Of a stretch of 64,000 bases of DNA, positions 44,069 to 52,935 are shown in pieces (the stretch's first letter is position 1; each line of letters opens with the position of its first letter). The notes beneath the pieces are model-generated. The model did no database searches. It was not told the DNA's origin and worked only from the letters and a program-made list of their open reading frames with translations. Position numbers and translations under genes: made by a program. This DNA is from Burkholderia sp. WAC0059 (lineage in GTDB: Bacteria; Pseudomonadota; Gammaproteobacteria; Burkholderiales; Burkholderiaceae). Location: NCBI RefSeq assembly GCF_002870125.1, contig NZ_PNEO01000010.1:62001-126000 (forward strand), given 5' to 3'.

Positions 44069-45127
44069 TCAGAAACCGGGCATCGACACCGCGATCCCGC
44101 CGACGATCCCGAACAGCACCACCGCGACCGCGACCAGCGTCAGCACGCGCGGACGGAACGAGCGCGAAAGCATCGCGAGCGACGGCGCGCTGACGGGCGG
44201 CAGCGTCATCAGCAGCGCACCGGCCGGGCCGACGCCCATGCCGAGCGAGAGCATCGCCTGGATGATCGGCACCTCGCCGGCGGTCGGGATCACGAACAGC
44301 ATGCCCGCGACCGAGAACGCGACGATCCAGCCGATGCTGCTCGTCACCTCCGGCCCGACGTGCGGAAACAGCCACGCGCGCGCGGCGCCGAGCAGCAGCA
44401 CGAGCAGCAGATATTCCGGAATCAGCCGCACCGCCATGCGCACGAAGAGCCGCAGCCAGTTCGCGAGCGGATGGCCGCTCGCGCGCCGCGCGGCGAACTG
44501 CGCCAACTGCGCGTCCGCGGCCTCGGCTTCGGCCGGCGTGACGAAGCGGTTCACGAGCCAGCCTAGCCCGAACACCATCGCGATGCCGAGCACGAGACGC
44601 AGCGCGGTCCAGTGCCAGCCGAGCACGAAGCCCATGAATACGAGCGTCGCCGGGTTGAGCACCGAATTGCCGAGCCAGAACGCGAGCGCGCCGCCGGCCG
44701 ACGCGCGGCGTTCGCGCAGGCCCGCGACGACGGGCGCCGCGCAGCACGTGCACATCATCCCCGGCACCGCGAGCAGGCCGCCGGCGGCGACGCTGCCGAA
44801 GCCGCGGCCGCCGAGCGCGCGCGCAATCCACTGCGCCGGCAACAGCGCCTGCACCGCCGAGCCGAGCAGCAGGCCGAGCACGAGCGCCTGCCAGATCGCC
44901 TTGCCGTACGCCCACGCATAATCGAACGCGGCGGCGAACGAGGCCGCGGGCGGCGTCGCCGCCTTTCCCATCAGGATCGAATTGCCGATCGAATGCGTCG
45001 CCTCGGCGGTAAACGCGCGATGGTAATACGGCGACCATTTCACGTAGAACAGGCCCAGCACCGCGACCAGCAGGAAAACCGGCCAGCCCCAGGAAGGCGC
45101 CCCCGGCGTACTACGCACGGTATTCAT
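44069..45127 (-). CDS. YraQ/DUF318-type permease
   Basis: A 352-residue integral membrane protein with about 8-10 helices of the permease DUF318 (YraQ/ArsP-related) family. The motif VPGMMCTCCAAPVVAGLRER (about 120-139) carries a CTCC cluster that is characteristic of the family and may bind a metal, metalloid or thiol. A second repeat-like segment AGMLFVIPTAGEVPIIQAML is also present. Substrate unknown; arsenic and thiosulfate-related roles are known for relatives. It lies 115 bp downstream of hmp on the same strand, so it could be expressed with it. Confidence 0.82.
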   Translation of the reverse strand: MNTVRSTPGAPSWGWPVFLLVAVLGLFYVKWSPYYHRAFTAEATHSIGNSILMGKAATPPAASFAAAFDYAWAYGKAIWQALVLGLLLGSAVQALLPAQWIARALGGRGFGSVAAGGLLAVPGMMCTCCAAPVVAGLRERRASAGGALAFWLGNSVLNPATLVFMGFVLGWHWTALRLVLGIAMVFGLGWLVNRFVTPAEAEAADAQLAQFAARRASGHPLANWLRLFVRMAVRLIPEYLLLVLLLGAARAWLFPHVGPEVTSSIGWIVAFSVAGMLFVIPTAGEVPIIQAMLSLGMGVGPAGALLMTLPPVSAPSLAMLSRSFRPRVLTLVAVAVVLFGIVGGIAVSMPGF

Positions 45128-45242
45128 GGAGTCCTCGCTTAAACGCCATCTGTTGGAACAGGAATAACAACGCGGAAATTAACATACCGAAGCGTTTTTC
45201 AGTCCCAAAGCGGCGTGGCCGGCGAGGCATGCCGGGGTGGCG

Positions 45243-46445
45243 CTATTGCTGCCCGCTGTCCGCGTCGAGCGCCTGGGCCGGCCCGAAGAATTCGTAGCGA
45301 ATCCGTTCGTCGGGCAAGCCGAGATCGCGCAGCATCCGCCGGATGCACACCATGAACGGCTTCGGCCCCAGGAAATAGGCGTCGAAGTCGGGCGCGGCCG
45401 GCAACCAGCGCTTCAGTTGGGCCGCGTCGGGACGACCCGTGGCGTCGGGCTGGCGCGCCGCCGTCGCGTCGTGCCGCTCGTAGACGACATAGGCCTTGAA
45501 GTGCGCATGGCGCGCGGACCACGTGTCGAGCAGGTCGCCGAATGCGTGGACGTCCGCGTGACGGGCATAGTGGATAAACCTGACCGGGCGGCCGGCTTCC
45601 AGCGCGGCCTCGGCCATCGCGAGAGTCGGCGTGATGCCGACGCCGCCGCTGATCAGCGCGATCGGCCGGTCGCTCGTGCCCAGCGTGAATTCGCCCGCCG
45701 GCGGGAACAGCTCGAGCGTCGCGCCCTCGGACACCCGGTCATGCAGGAAGCCGGAGGCCCGTCCGTGAGGTTCGCGTTTGACGCTGATCCGATAGCTCTG
45801 TCCGTCCGGCGGGGCCGACAGCGAATAGTTGCGACGGATTTCTTCGCCGTCGACGATCAGTTTCAGGCCGATGTACTGGCCCGGCCGGAAGCGGACGACC
45901 GGACGACCATCGACCGGCTCGAGATAGAACGAGGTGATTTCGGCGCTTTCCGGCACTTTACGGACCACGCGGAACGCGCGTGCGCCGCGCCACCCGCCGG
46001 GGGCCTGCGCCAACTGATCGTAAGCGTCGCGTTCGGCGCCGATCAGGAGATCGGCGAGCTGCTGGTAGGCGGCGCCCCAGGCGTCGATGACGGCGTCGGT
46101 GGCGATTTCCGCCCCGAGCACTTCGCGGATCGCCCGCAGCAGACAGGTTCCCACGATCGGATAATGCCCGGGCAGGACTTGCAGCGCCACGTGCTTGCTG
46201 ACGATCTGGGCGGCGAGCGGACCGAGCGCTTCCAGACGGTCGATGTTGCGCGCATACATGAGCACGCCGTTCGCCAGCGCCCGGGGCTGCGCGCCGCTTG
46301 CCTGATGCGCCTGATTGAACAGCGGGCGCACCTCGGGGTATTCCGCGAGCATCGTCCGGTAGAAGTGGGTGGTGAGCGCCTCGCCGCCCGTCTCCAGCAC
46401 AGGCACGGTCGCCTTGATGATGTTGCTTTGAGCGTTGCTCAACAT
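45243..46445 (-). CDS. hmp: Flavohemoglobin / nitric oxide dioxygenase
   Basis: A 400-residue flavohemoglobin that converts NO and oxygen to nitrate using NAD(P)H. The globin domain (1-~145) keeps the heme-pocket residues Tyr29, Gln53 and proximal His85 at the same numbers as E. coli Hmp. The FAD domain includes RPGQYIGLKL and RRNYSLSAPP, and the NAD domain SGGVGITPTLAMAEA. Length is standard. It is divergent from norR; a sigma-54 promoter (46485-46499) lies 40 bp upstream, so NorR should activate it when NO is present. Confidence 0.97.
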   Translation of the reverse strand: MLSNAQSNIIKATVPVLETGGEALTTHFYRTMLAEYPEVRPLFNQAHQASGAQPRALANGVLMYARNIDRLEALGPLAAQIVSKHVALQVLPGHYPIVGTCLLRAIREVLGAEIATDAVIDAWGAAYQQLADLLIGAERDAYDQLAQAPGGWRGARAFRVVRKVPESAEITSFYLEPVDGRPVVRFRPGQYIGLKLIVDGEEIRRNYSLSAPPDGQSYRISVKREPHGRASGFLHDRVSEGATLELFPPAGEFTLGTSDRPIALISGGVGITPTLAMAEAALEAGRPVRFIHYARHADVHAFGDLLDTWSARHAHFKAYVVYERHDATAARQPDATGRPDAAQLKRWLPAAPDFDAYFLGPKPFMVCIRRMLRDLGLPDERIRYEFFGPAQALDADSGQQ

Positions 46446-46484
46446 GATTCGACGTTCCCGATGATTGATGGGAACCGGTACAAG

Positions 46485-46499
46485 GCAGAATCCGTGCCA
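46485..46499 (-). promoter_or_regulatory. Sigma-54 promoter of hmp
   Basis: On the minus strand TGGCAC (46494-46499), 5 bases, then CTGC (46485-46488) matches the -24/-12 consensus TGGCAC-N5-TTGC with one mismatch. It points at hmp, with start of transcription expected near 46473. Confidence 0.85.
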
Positions 46500-46538
46500 T
46501 TTACAAAAGCCATATAAATCAATGACGAATTCTTAATA

Positions 46539-46566
46539 GAGTCAAAAAATAATGTTATTTTGACTC
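46539..46566. promoter_or_regulatory. NorR enhancer candidate: inverted repeat GAGTCAAAA...TTTTGACTC
   Basis: Nine-base perfect arms (46539-46547 and 46558-46566) around a 10-bp AT-rich centre lie about 40-70 bp upstream of the -24 element. A third TTTTGACTC copy occurs at 46591-46599, 33 bp from the second, overlapping the norR start. GTCA/TGAC cores are those of known NorR sites, although the spacing differs. Confidence 0.6.
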
Positions 46567-46592
46567 CAACAACGAATAACGGAGTTGTTTTT

Positions 46593-48236
46593 TTGACTCA
46601 GATATCGAACGTACTGGATGCCCTGGTGCCTTTGATCGCGGACCTCGCGCAAGACGATTTGCCCGCCGAGCTCCGCTATCAGCGCCTGCTCGACGCCCTC
46701 CGCCGTCTCCTTCCCTGCGACGCGATCGCCCTGCTGCGCCTCGACGGCGGCGCGCTCGTCCCGCTGGCGGTGCTGGGCTTGAGCGCCGATACGCTGGGGC
46801 GGCGTTTCGCGATCGACGCGCATCCGCGCCTGCGGACGTTGCTGGAATCGCCGCGCGCCATGCGCTTCCCCGTCGACTGCGCGCTGCCCGATCCCTACGA
46901 CGGCCTCGTCGAAGGCCGGGACGGCGATCTCGAAGTACACGACTGCATGGGCTGCGCCCTGCGTGTCGGGCAGGACGTATGGGGGCTGCTGACGCTCGAT
47001 GCGCTGGACCGGGACCGTTTCTCGCGTTCGGACCTCAGGATTCTCGACACCTTTGCCGGTCTCGCGACGGCCACGGTGGCCGCCATGACGCGCTTCCAGC
47101 AACTGTCCCGCTCGGTGGAAGACGCGCGCAGGAAGGCCGAGGCCTATCGCCTGGCCGCCCGCGAGCCCAGGCATCAACTGGTGGGGCGGAGTCCGGCGTA
47201 CCGGCAGATGATCTCGGAGATCGACCTCGTCGCGCCGAGCGACCTGACGGTGTTGATCACCGGAGAAACGGGCGTCGGCAAGGAACTGGTCGCGCGCCGG
47301 TTGCACGCGGAATCCGCCCGCGCGGACAACCTTCTCGTGACGATCAACTGCGCGGCCCTGCCTGAAAATCTGGTCGAGAGCGAACTGTTCGGCCACGTCC
47401 GGGGCGCGTTCTCCGGCGCGGTCAGCGACCGCCCGGGCCGGTTCGATGCAGCCGACGGCGGCACGCTGTTTCTCGACGAAATCGGCGAGCTGCCGTTGCG
47501 CGTGCAGGCGAAGCTATTGCGCGTCCTGCAGGACGGGCAGTTGCAGCGGGTCGGCTCGGATCGCGAGCATCGGGTGAATGTCCGGCTCATTGCCGCGACG
47601 AACCGTTCGCTGGCCGACGAGGTACGGGCGGGCCGGTTTCGCGCCGACCTGTATCACCGGCTCAGCATCTTTCCGTTGCAGGTTCCCCCGCTGCGGGAGC
47701 GGCGTCAGGACATTCCGCTGCTCGCGGGCGCGTTCCTCGAGGAAAACCGCCGCCGGATGGGCATCCGGGCGCTGCGTCTTGCGCCCGCGGCGCAGGACGT
47801 CCTCGTGAATTACGCCTGGCCGGGCAATGCGCGGGAACTCGAACACCTGATTGCCCGCGCGGCGCTGCGCGCCGAAGGGCGTCATGCCGACGGCAAGACC
47901 GGCGCGCCGAGATCGGGCATCGTGACGCTGACTCCCGACGATCTGGATATCGCCGGCCCGGAAACCGCCATGTCGCCCGCGAGAGAAGAAGGATTATCGG
48001 CGGGAATGGAGCATGTGCCGCCGGGCGCCGCGGACCTTCGCTCCCAGGTCGACGCGTTTCAGAAACACCTGATCGAAAGATCGCTCCGCGAGCATGACGG
48101 CAACCTCGCCGCCACCGCGCGGGCGCTGGGGCTGGATCGCGCGAATCTCACGCGGCTGGCGGCAAGGCTCGGGGTTCCCGTGGCGAAAAAAAGGACGGCC
48201 GCCGACACGCGGCCGGATGCTCCCCAGAAACACTGA
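46593..48236 (+). CDS. norR: NorR, nitric-oxide-sensing sigma-54 activator
   Basis: A 547-residue enhancer-binding protein: N-terminal GAF domain (1-170), AAA+ domain (195-425) and C-terminal Fis-type helix-turn-helix (500-540). In the GAF domain LPDPYDGL and HDCMG align with the iron-ligand Asp and Cys residues of E. coli NorR. Walker A is GETGVGKE (224-231) and Walker B TLFLDE (291-296). The sigma-54-contacting loop reads GAFSGA (271-276) instead of GAFTGA. The start is TTG at 46593, since GGAG lies 8 bases upstream and the GAF homology begins there; a TTG 11 codons upstream has no ribosome site. Divergent from hmp. Confidence 0.94.
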   Translation: MTQISNVLDALVPLIADLAQDDLPAELRYQRLLDALRRLLPCDAIALLRLDGGALVPLAVLGLSADTLGRRFAIDAHPRLRTLLESPRAMRFPVDCALPDPYDGLVEGRDGDLEVHDCMGCALRVGQDVWGLLTLDALDRDRFSRSDLRILDTFAGLATATVAAMTRFQQLSRSVEDARRKAEAYRLAAREPRHQLVGRSPAYRQMISEIDLVAPSDLTVLITGETGVGKELVARRLHAESARADNLLVTINCAALPENLVESELFGHVRGAFSGAVSDRPGRFDAADGGTLFLDEIGELPLRVQAKLLRVLQDGQLQRVGSDREHRVNVRLIAATNRSLADEVRAGRFRADLYHRLSIFPLQVPPLRERRQDIPLLAGAFLEENRRRMGIRALRLAPAAQDVLVNYAWPGNARELEHLIARAALRAEGRHADGKTGAPRSGIVTLTPDDLDIAGPETAMSPAREEGLSAGMEHVPPGAADLRSQVDAFQKHLIERSLREHDGNLAATARALGLDRANLTRLAARLGVPVAKKRTAADTRPDAPQKH

Positions 48237-48310
48237 TCGTCGATACGCTCTGCCTGCTGCCCGCCATCGCGGTGACGTCTTCGCGGCTGGGGGCGCCGAC
48301 GGCCTTCGTT

Positions 48311-48326
48311 CAGTCAGTCAGTCGGT
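48311..48326. repeat. CAGT tetranucleotide run
   Basis: Three and a half CAGT units followed by a CGGT variant lie in the gap between norR and the convergent rhodanese gene. Not within a coding frame. Confidence 0.5.
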
Positions 48327-48373
48327 CAGGATCGCAAATCGACGACTAACCGGCGAGCCCCGCAGAACCAACC

Positions 48374-49975
48374 TCATGCTCCAGCGACAGGCCGGCGTGC
48401 CAGCGGGCGGAACGCGTTCCGCTCCGGTTCGTCGAGCTGGGCGAGCAAGCCGAGCTCCCAGGCCAGATATTCGCGGGACGCCGCCTTGTTGCCCGCATGC
48501 CGGTCGTGCGTGAAGAACAGGTAATCGATCCGCGCCGACGGCGGCAAGGCATCCGCCGGCGCCGCCGCCTCGGGGCCGCCGCTCGCCCGCCACGCGGCGA
48601 ATCCGCCGTCGAGTACGCTGAACGCGTAGCGCTGCGCGTCGGGCAGATCGGCCACGGCCCAGGCGGCGATGCGCGAATCGTCGGCGACCAGCGTCACCGC
48701 GTGCCCGCCTTGCGCCAGGGCTGCCGCAAGACGCGGGCGAATCGACCAGACGCTGCCGGGAATGTGCGCGCTCAACCAGGCGGCGCTCGAGCGCAGATCG
48801 ACGACCGACACGCCGCCTTGCGCGAGACGGCGGGCAAGCGTCTGCGCATCGATGACCGGCAGCGCGACCGGGTCGGGCACCGGCGCATCGGGCAGCGCGA
48901 GCCCGCTGTCCAGCCCGTGCTCGAGCACCGACGCTTCATGTCCGAGCTGGCGCAGCCAGCTTGCCGTCACCGGCGCGCGGATGCCGTCGTCGTCGAACAG
49001 CACGACGCGCGCATGGCGCACGCCGATGTATTGATCGGTCGCCTGCTGCAGTTGACCGCCCGGCGCATGCTGCGCGCCGGGCAAGGTCCGCGCGGCGAAT
49101 TCTTCCGGCGTCCGGACGTCGCACAGATACACCGTGCGGTCGTCCTCCGCCAGCCACCGTCGGACCGTCCCGGCATCGACCCACTCGACGCCTGCGCGCG
49201 CCGCCAGGGCGCGCGCCGCCGCGACACGCTCGGGCCGAGGTTGCACGTCGGCCGGATAGCGCCGCTGCTGCCCCCGTTCGAGCGGCCGGTCCGCGAGCAA
49301 CCAGCCCTGCGTGCCGTTCTCGAGCGCGTACACCGGATTGGGGATGCCGAGATGCAGCAGCGTCTGCGCACCGATGATGCTGCGGGTACGCCCGGCGCAA
49401 TTGATGACGACCGGCGTGCGCGCATCCGGCACGAGCGCGTCGATCCGCAGCGCGAGTTCGCCGTTCGGGCAGCACGACGCGCCCGGAATGTTCATCGCGC
49501 GATATTCGCTCAGCGGCCGTCCGTCGAGCACCGTCGGCGGCGTATCCGACTGCTGCCATTGCGCCAGCGTCTGCGCCGGGATATGCGGCGTCTGCGCGAC
49601 CTGTTCGACCCATTCGCCGAAGGCCTTGGACGGCACGTTCACGCCCTTGAACAGCACGAAGCCCGCGTCCTGCCACGCGCGCGCGCCGCCGTCGAGCGTA
49701 CGGACCGACGTATAACCCAGTGCCTCCAGCCGGTCGGCCGCCCGCGCGGCCGGTCCGTCGCCGTCGCTATCGCCGTCGTCGAACACGACGACCCGCACGC
49801 GCCGGTTCGGCGCGAGGCGTCCCACGTCGCGCTCGAGCACGCTGTACGGCAACGGCACCGCGTAGAACGGGTGGCCTTCGCCATACTGCCCATGCTCGCG
49901 CACGTCGAACAGCGCAATTTCGTTGCCGTCGTGCAGCTCGCGCTTCAGCGTCGCGGCGGTGATTCGGGTTGGCAT
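48374..49975 (-). CDS. Four-domain rhodanese-like sulfurtransferase, copy A
   Basis: A 533-residue protein made of four consecutive rhodanese folds (about 1-120, 130-235, 260-360, 370-470) and a C-terminal region (480-533). Only domain 2 has an active-site Cys: Cys193 in NCAGRTRS, a six-residue loop suited to sulfur transfer. The equivalent positions in domains 1, 3 and 4 are Asp-rich (VFDDGDSD, LFDDDGIR, VADDSR), so those domains are non-catalytic. A paralogue with the same layout and Cys at the same number is at 54344-56092. It ends the sulfur locus and probably passes sulfane sulfur released by the monooxygenases. Confidence 0.88.
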   Translation of the reverse strand: MPTRITAATLKRELHDGNEIALFDVREHGQYGEGHPFYAVPLPYSVLERDVGRLAPNRRVRVVVFDDGDSDGDGPAARAADRLEALGYTSVRTLDGGARAWQDAGFVLFKGVNVPSKAFGEWVEQVAQTPHIPAQTLAQWQQSDTPPTVLDGRPLSEYRAMNIPGASCCPNGELALRIDALVPDARTPVVINCAGRTRSIIGAQTLLHLGIPNPVYALENGTQGWLLADRPLERGQQRRYPADVQPRPERVAAARALAARAGVEWVDAGTVRRWLAEDDRTVYLCDVRTPEEFAARTLPGAQHAPGGQLQQATDQYIGVRHARVVLFDDDGIRAPVTASWLRQLGHEASVLEHGLDSGLALPDAPVPDPVALPVIDAQTLARRLAQGGVSVVDLRSSAAWLSAHIPGSVWSIRPRLAAALAQGGHAVTLVADDSRIAAWAVADLPDAQRYAFSVLDGGFAAWRASGGPEAAAPADALPPSARIDYLFFTHDRHAGNKAASREYLAWELGLLAQLDEPERNAFRPLARRPVAGA

Positions 49976-50134
49976 CGTTCCGTGTCCTTAGTCGATGGGC
50001 GTCCGGCGCCCGTTCTCATGCTGCCGCCGCCGGCTGCGGGCAGGCGCGGGTATCGATACGCGGCAGCATCGCGTACCGTCCGAAGCACGGCGCGGGTCGA
50101 GGTGCCCGGCCGAAAGAGGTCGCGCAACCGCGCA

Positions 50135-51181
50135 TCAGTTCTTCGACGGGATCGGCCAGATCGCCTTTTGGGCCGCGTTGAACCGCGGATCGTATTCGAC
50201 CGCGACGTTCACCTTCTTCCCGATCGCCTTGCCGGCGTACAGGATGTCCGCGATCCGCTGCTCCTGACCGATCAGGCCGGCATCGAACCTGACGAAACTG
50301 CCGCTGCGCACTTCATATTCGAAGGCGGCGCGCTGGTCGGAAATCCCGAGCGTACTTTTGAGAACGCCGATGACCTCCGCCCGGTGCGCGTTATGCCAGG
50401 CCCAGTATCCGGACAGGCGGCCGAAGAAATCCTGGAGCGCCGCCACCTTGACCGGGTCCTTCAGATCGGCGGACGTCGTCGTCCATACGTTGAGCGCCGG
50501 GATCTGCGTATCGCGGTCCGTCAGCAGGATGCGGCCCGCGCCCGACCGGATGGTGGGCAGGATCGGCCCCAGCCCGCCGACGCAGATGTCCACCTCGCCT
50601 GCGTTGAAGGCGGCGGCCGACGTCGCCGCATCGCTGAACTTGATGGGCTGGACGTCCTTTTCCGTCAGCCCGGCCTTCACCAGCGTCGCCAGATATTGGG
50701 CATCGGCGTAGCCGCCGTAGTTGTATCCGAACGTGTGCCCCTTGATGTCCTGCACGCCTTTAATGTTGGCGCGGGTCCGTACCGCCGTGACGAGCGCCGG
50801 ATAGTCGCCCGAATAGAAATTGCGCCAGCCCGCCACGATGCGCAGCGGCGCGGTGGCGTTCGTCCATTCCGTGCGCGCGTTGGCCTGCTCGATCGTGAGC
50901 GAGGTGTCGCCCATGTGGCCCAGGTCGATCCGGCCGGCGTAAAGGGCGGACAGGTTGGCGGCAGGGCCGGTGAGCAGGACCCATTCGATCTGGTAGGGCG
51001 CGCCGTCGACCAGGCCGGACTTCCGGACCAGGGCGGGAAAGGCCGGGTCCTGATAGGCGACGACCAGTTTTTCGTGCGTCAGATCCGGCCGCGTCTGGGC
51101 GCCGGCCGTACCGGACGCGGCCGCGGCCACGGCGGCGAGCAGGACGGCCATGCCGGTACTCAGGAATTTTTTCAGCGACAT
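50135..51181 (-). CDS. ssuA-like: ABC transporter substrate-binding protein, SsuA/NMT1 type
   Basis: A 348-residue periplasmic binding protein with a Sec signal (about 1-28, ending GTAGAQ) and the two-lobed NMT1/SsuA fold: KLVVAYQDPAFPALVR, the RIDLGHMGDT loop (about 84-93) and GYNYGGYADAQYLATLV. Relatives bind alkanesulfonates, taurine or sulfate esters. It lies 39 bp downstream of the ATPase gene, with the permease before that, giving the order permease-ATPase-binding protein. Exact ligand unknown. Confidence 0.85.
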   Translation of the reverse strand: MSLKKFLSTGMAVLLAAVAAAASGTAGAQTRPDLTHEKLVVAYQDPAFPALVRKSGLVDGAPYQIEWVLLTGPAANLSALYAGRIDLGHMGDTSLTIEQANARTEWTNATAPLRIVAGWRNFYSGDYPALVTAVRTRANIKGVQDIKGHTFGYNYGGYADAQYLATLVKAGLTEKDVQPIKFSDAATSAAAFNAGEVDICVGGLGPILPTIRSGAGRILLTDRDTQIPALNVWTTTSADLKDPVKVAALQDFFGRLSGYWAWHNAHRAEVIGVLKSTLGISDQRAAFEYEVRSGSFVRFDAGLIGQEQRIADILYAGKAIGKKVNVAVEYDPRFNAAQKAIWPIPSKN

Positions 51182-51220
51182 AAATACCTTGTTGGATGAG
51201 ATGGGCGAAGACGGAAAGAC

Positions 51221-51958
51221 TCAGGACAGGCTGAGCGAGAACTGACCGAGCAGGTCGCGCTTGAGGGCGTTGAATTCCGGCGAGGTCACGTCGCGTTCGC
51301 GGGGCAGATCGACCCGCGTTTCGTGGCAGACCGTGCCTCTCGACAGGAGGATGACGCGGTCGGCGAGTATCAGTGCCTCGTCGAGGTCGTGCGTCACGAT
51401 GACGGCGCCGAACCGATACCTGGCCCACAGCTTCAGGACAAGGCCCTGCATGCTGCGGCGCGTGAAGGCGTCCAGCGCGCTGAACGGCTCGTCGAGCAGC
51501 ATCAGGTCCGGACGACGGCTGAGCGCCCGGGCGACGGCAACGCGCTGCGCCTGGCCGCCGGAAAGACTGACGGGCCAGCTCTCCAGCTTGTCCTCCAGCC
51601 CGACGTCCTGCAGCGCGCCGCGCGCCCGCGCCCGGGCGTCCGGCCCGCGCGCGTCGTCCAGCAGCACGTTCTTCCACACGCGCAGCGCCCCGATCAGACG
51701 CGGCTCCTGGAAGACGACCGAGGTGTTCCCCGATACGTCCGCCCGGCCGCCGGAAGCCGACTCGAGCCCGGCGAGCAGCCGCAGGAGCGTCGTCTTGCCC
51801 GTGCCGGACGGGCCGACCAGCGCGACGAATTCGCCCTTGCGTACCGTGAAGTCGACGTTCTCGAGGACCGTGTTCTCGCCGTAGCGCTTCCTGACCGACG
51901 AAAGGCGGGCAACGACGGGCGAAACCCCTTGACCCGGTAGGCGGACAGACTCAGACAT
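51221..51958 (-). CDS. ssuB-like: ABC transporter ATPase, SsuB type
   Basis: A 245-residue ATP-binding subunit with Walker A GPSGTGKTT (about 49-57), signature LSGGQAQRVAVARAL, Walker B LMLLDEPFSALD and switch His in VTHDLDEAL. It energises import of a sulfonate-like ligand. Its start overlaps the end of the permease gene by 8 bp. The upstream long frame is shadow. Confidence 0.92.
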   Translation of the reverse strand: MSESVRLPGQGVSPVVARLSSVRKRYGENTVLENVDFTVRKGEFVALVGPSGTGKTTLLRLLAGLESASGGRADVSGNTSVVFQEPRLIGALRVWKNVLLDDARGPDARARARGALQDVGLEDKLESWPVSLSGGQAQRVAVARALSRRPDLMLLDEPFSALDAFTRRSMQGLVLKLWARYRFGAVIVTHDLDEALILADRVILLSRGTVCHETRVDLPRERDVTSPEFNALKRDLLGQFSLSLS

Positions 51959-52778
51959 GGGCGCCTCTCCATGCCAGCACCTTGTGCTCGATATAGCGCA
52001 GCAGCGCGTCCACGACGATGCCGAGCGCGGCATAGACGAGGATGCCCGCGATGATGATATCGGTACGCTGGAACTGGTTGGCGTTGTTCAGGATGAAGCC
52101 GATGCCGGCGCTTGCGTTGATCTGCTCGGCCGCCACGAGCGCCAGCAGCGCGATGGCGGCCGAATAGCGGACCCCGACGAGGATGCCCGGCAAGGCCATG
52201 GGCAGGACGATGAGGCGGATCTGATGCCCGCGCGTCAGCCGGAACGTGCGGCCGAGCTCCAGCAGTTTCGGGTCGATGCCGCGGATGGCGTGAAACGTGC
52301 TCAGGTACATCGGCGAAATGGCCGCGCCGACGATCAGGGCCACCTTGGACACCTCGCCGATCCCGAACCAGACCACGAAAATCGGCACGAGCGCGATGAA
52401 CGGGATCGTGCGCAGCATCTGGAGCACCGTATCGAAGCCGCGTTCCGCGGACTTGCTCAGGCCCGCGGCGAGGCCCAGAAGCAGCCCCGCGCCGCCGCCG
52501 ATCAAAAGACCCAAGGCCGCCCGCCCAAGCGATACCGCCAGGGCATCCTGCAGATCGCCGGACTGCCACAGCTCCCGGTAGGCCGCCAGCACGGACGCGG
52601 GCGACGGAAGCACAAACTCAGTAACGAGGCCCAGCGAGGAGACCAGTTGCCACAACACGAGCAGCGACGCCGGCACGAGGGTACGCAGCAGCGGCTCGCG
52701 CAGCGCGGAAAACCGCGAGGAAGCGGCGGCGGAAGCCGGCGCGGGCACCGCCGTCAAGGTCGATTCTTTTGTGGACAT
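51951..52778 (-). CDS. ssuC-like: ABC transporter permease, SsuC type
   Basis: A 275-residue inner-membrane permease with about six helices. The EAA loop that contacts the ATPase is visible around ELGRTFRLTRGHQIRLIVLP (about 175-194). N-terminal ~30 residues are Ala/Ser-rich and cytoplasmic. ATG at 52778 starts MSTKES. It lies 157 bp after the monooxygenase gene and overlaps the ATPase gene. Confidence 0.92.
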   Translation of the reverse strand: MSTKESTLTAVPAPASAAASSRFSALREPLLRTLVPASLLVLWQLVSSLGLVTEFVLPSPASVLAAYRELWQSGDLQDALAVSLGRAALGLLIGGGAGLLLGLAAGLSKSAERGFDTVLQMLRTIPFIALVPIFVVWFGIGEVSKVALIVGAAISPMYLSTFHAIRGIDPKLLELGRTFRLTRGHQIRLIVLPMALPGILVGVRYSAAIALLALVAAEQINASAGIGFILNNANQFQRTDIIIAGILVYAALGIVVDALLRYIEHKVLAWRGAHV

Positions 52779-52935
52779 AGGCTGTCTGACGGAATAAAGG
52801 CGAAGGGCTCGCCCGAATACGGGTACAGGTACGGGAGCGCGTGCGGACCGGACGAACGGCCCTGACCCGCTCGCTTCATGGCGAAACACGGCCCAACCCG
52901 GTAACGGGTCATGGCGGCCCTCGCGCTCGCGCGGC

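Noticed and set aside
48311..48326. CAGT repeat as a phase-variation tract
   Set aside because: It is short, imperfect and lies beyond the 3' ends of two convergent genes, where length changes should not matter.
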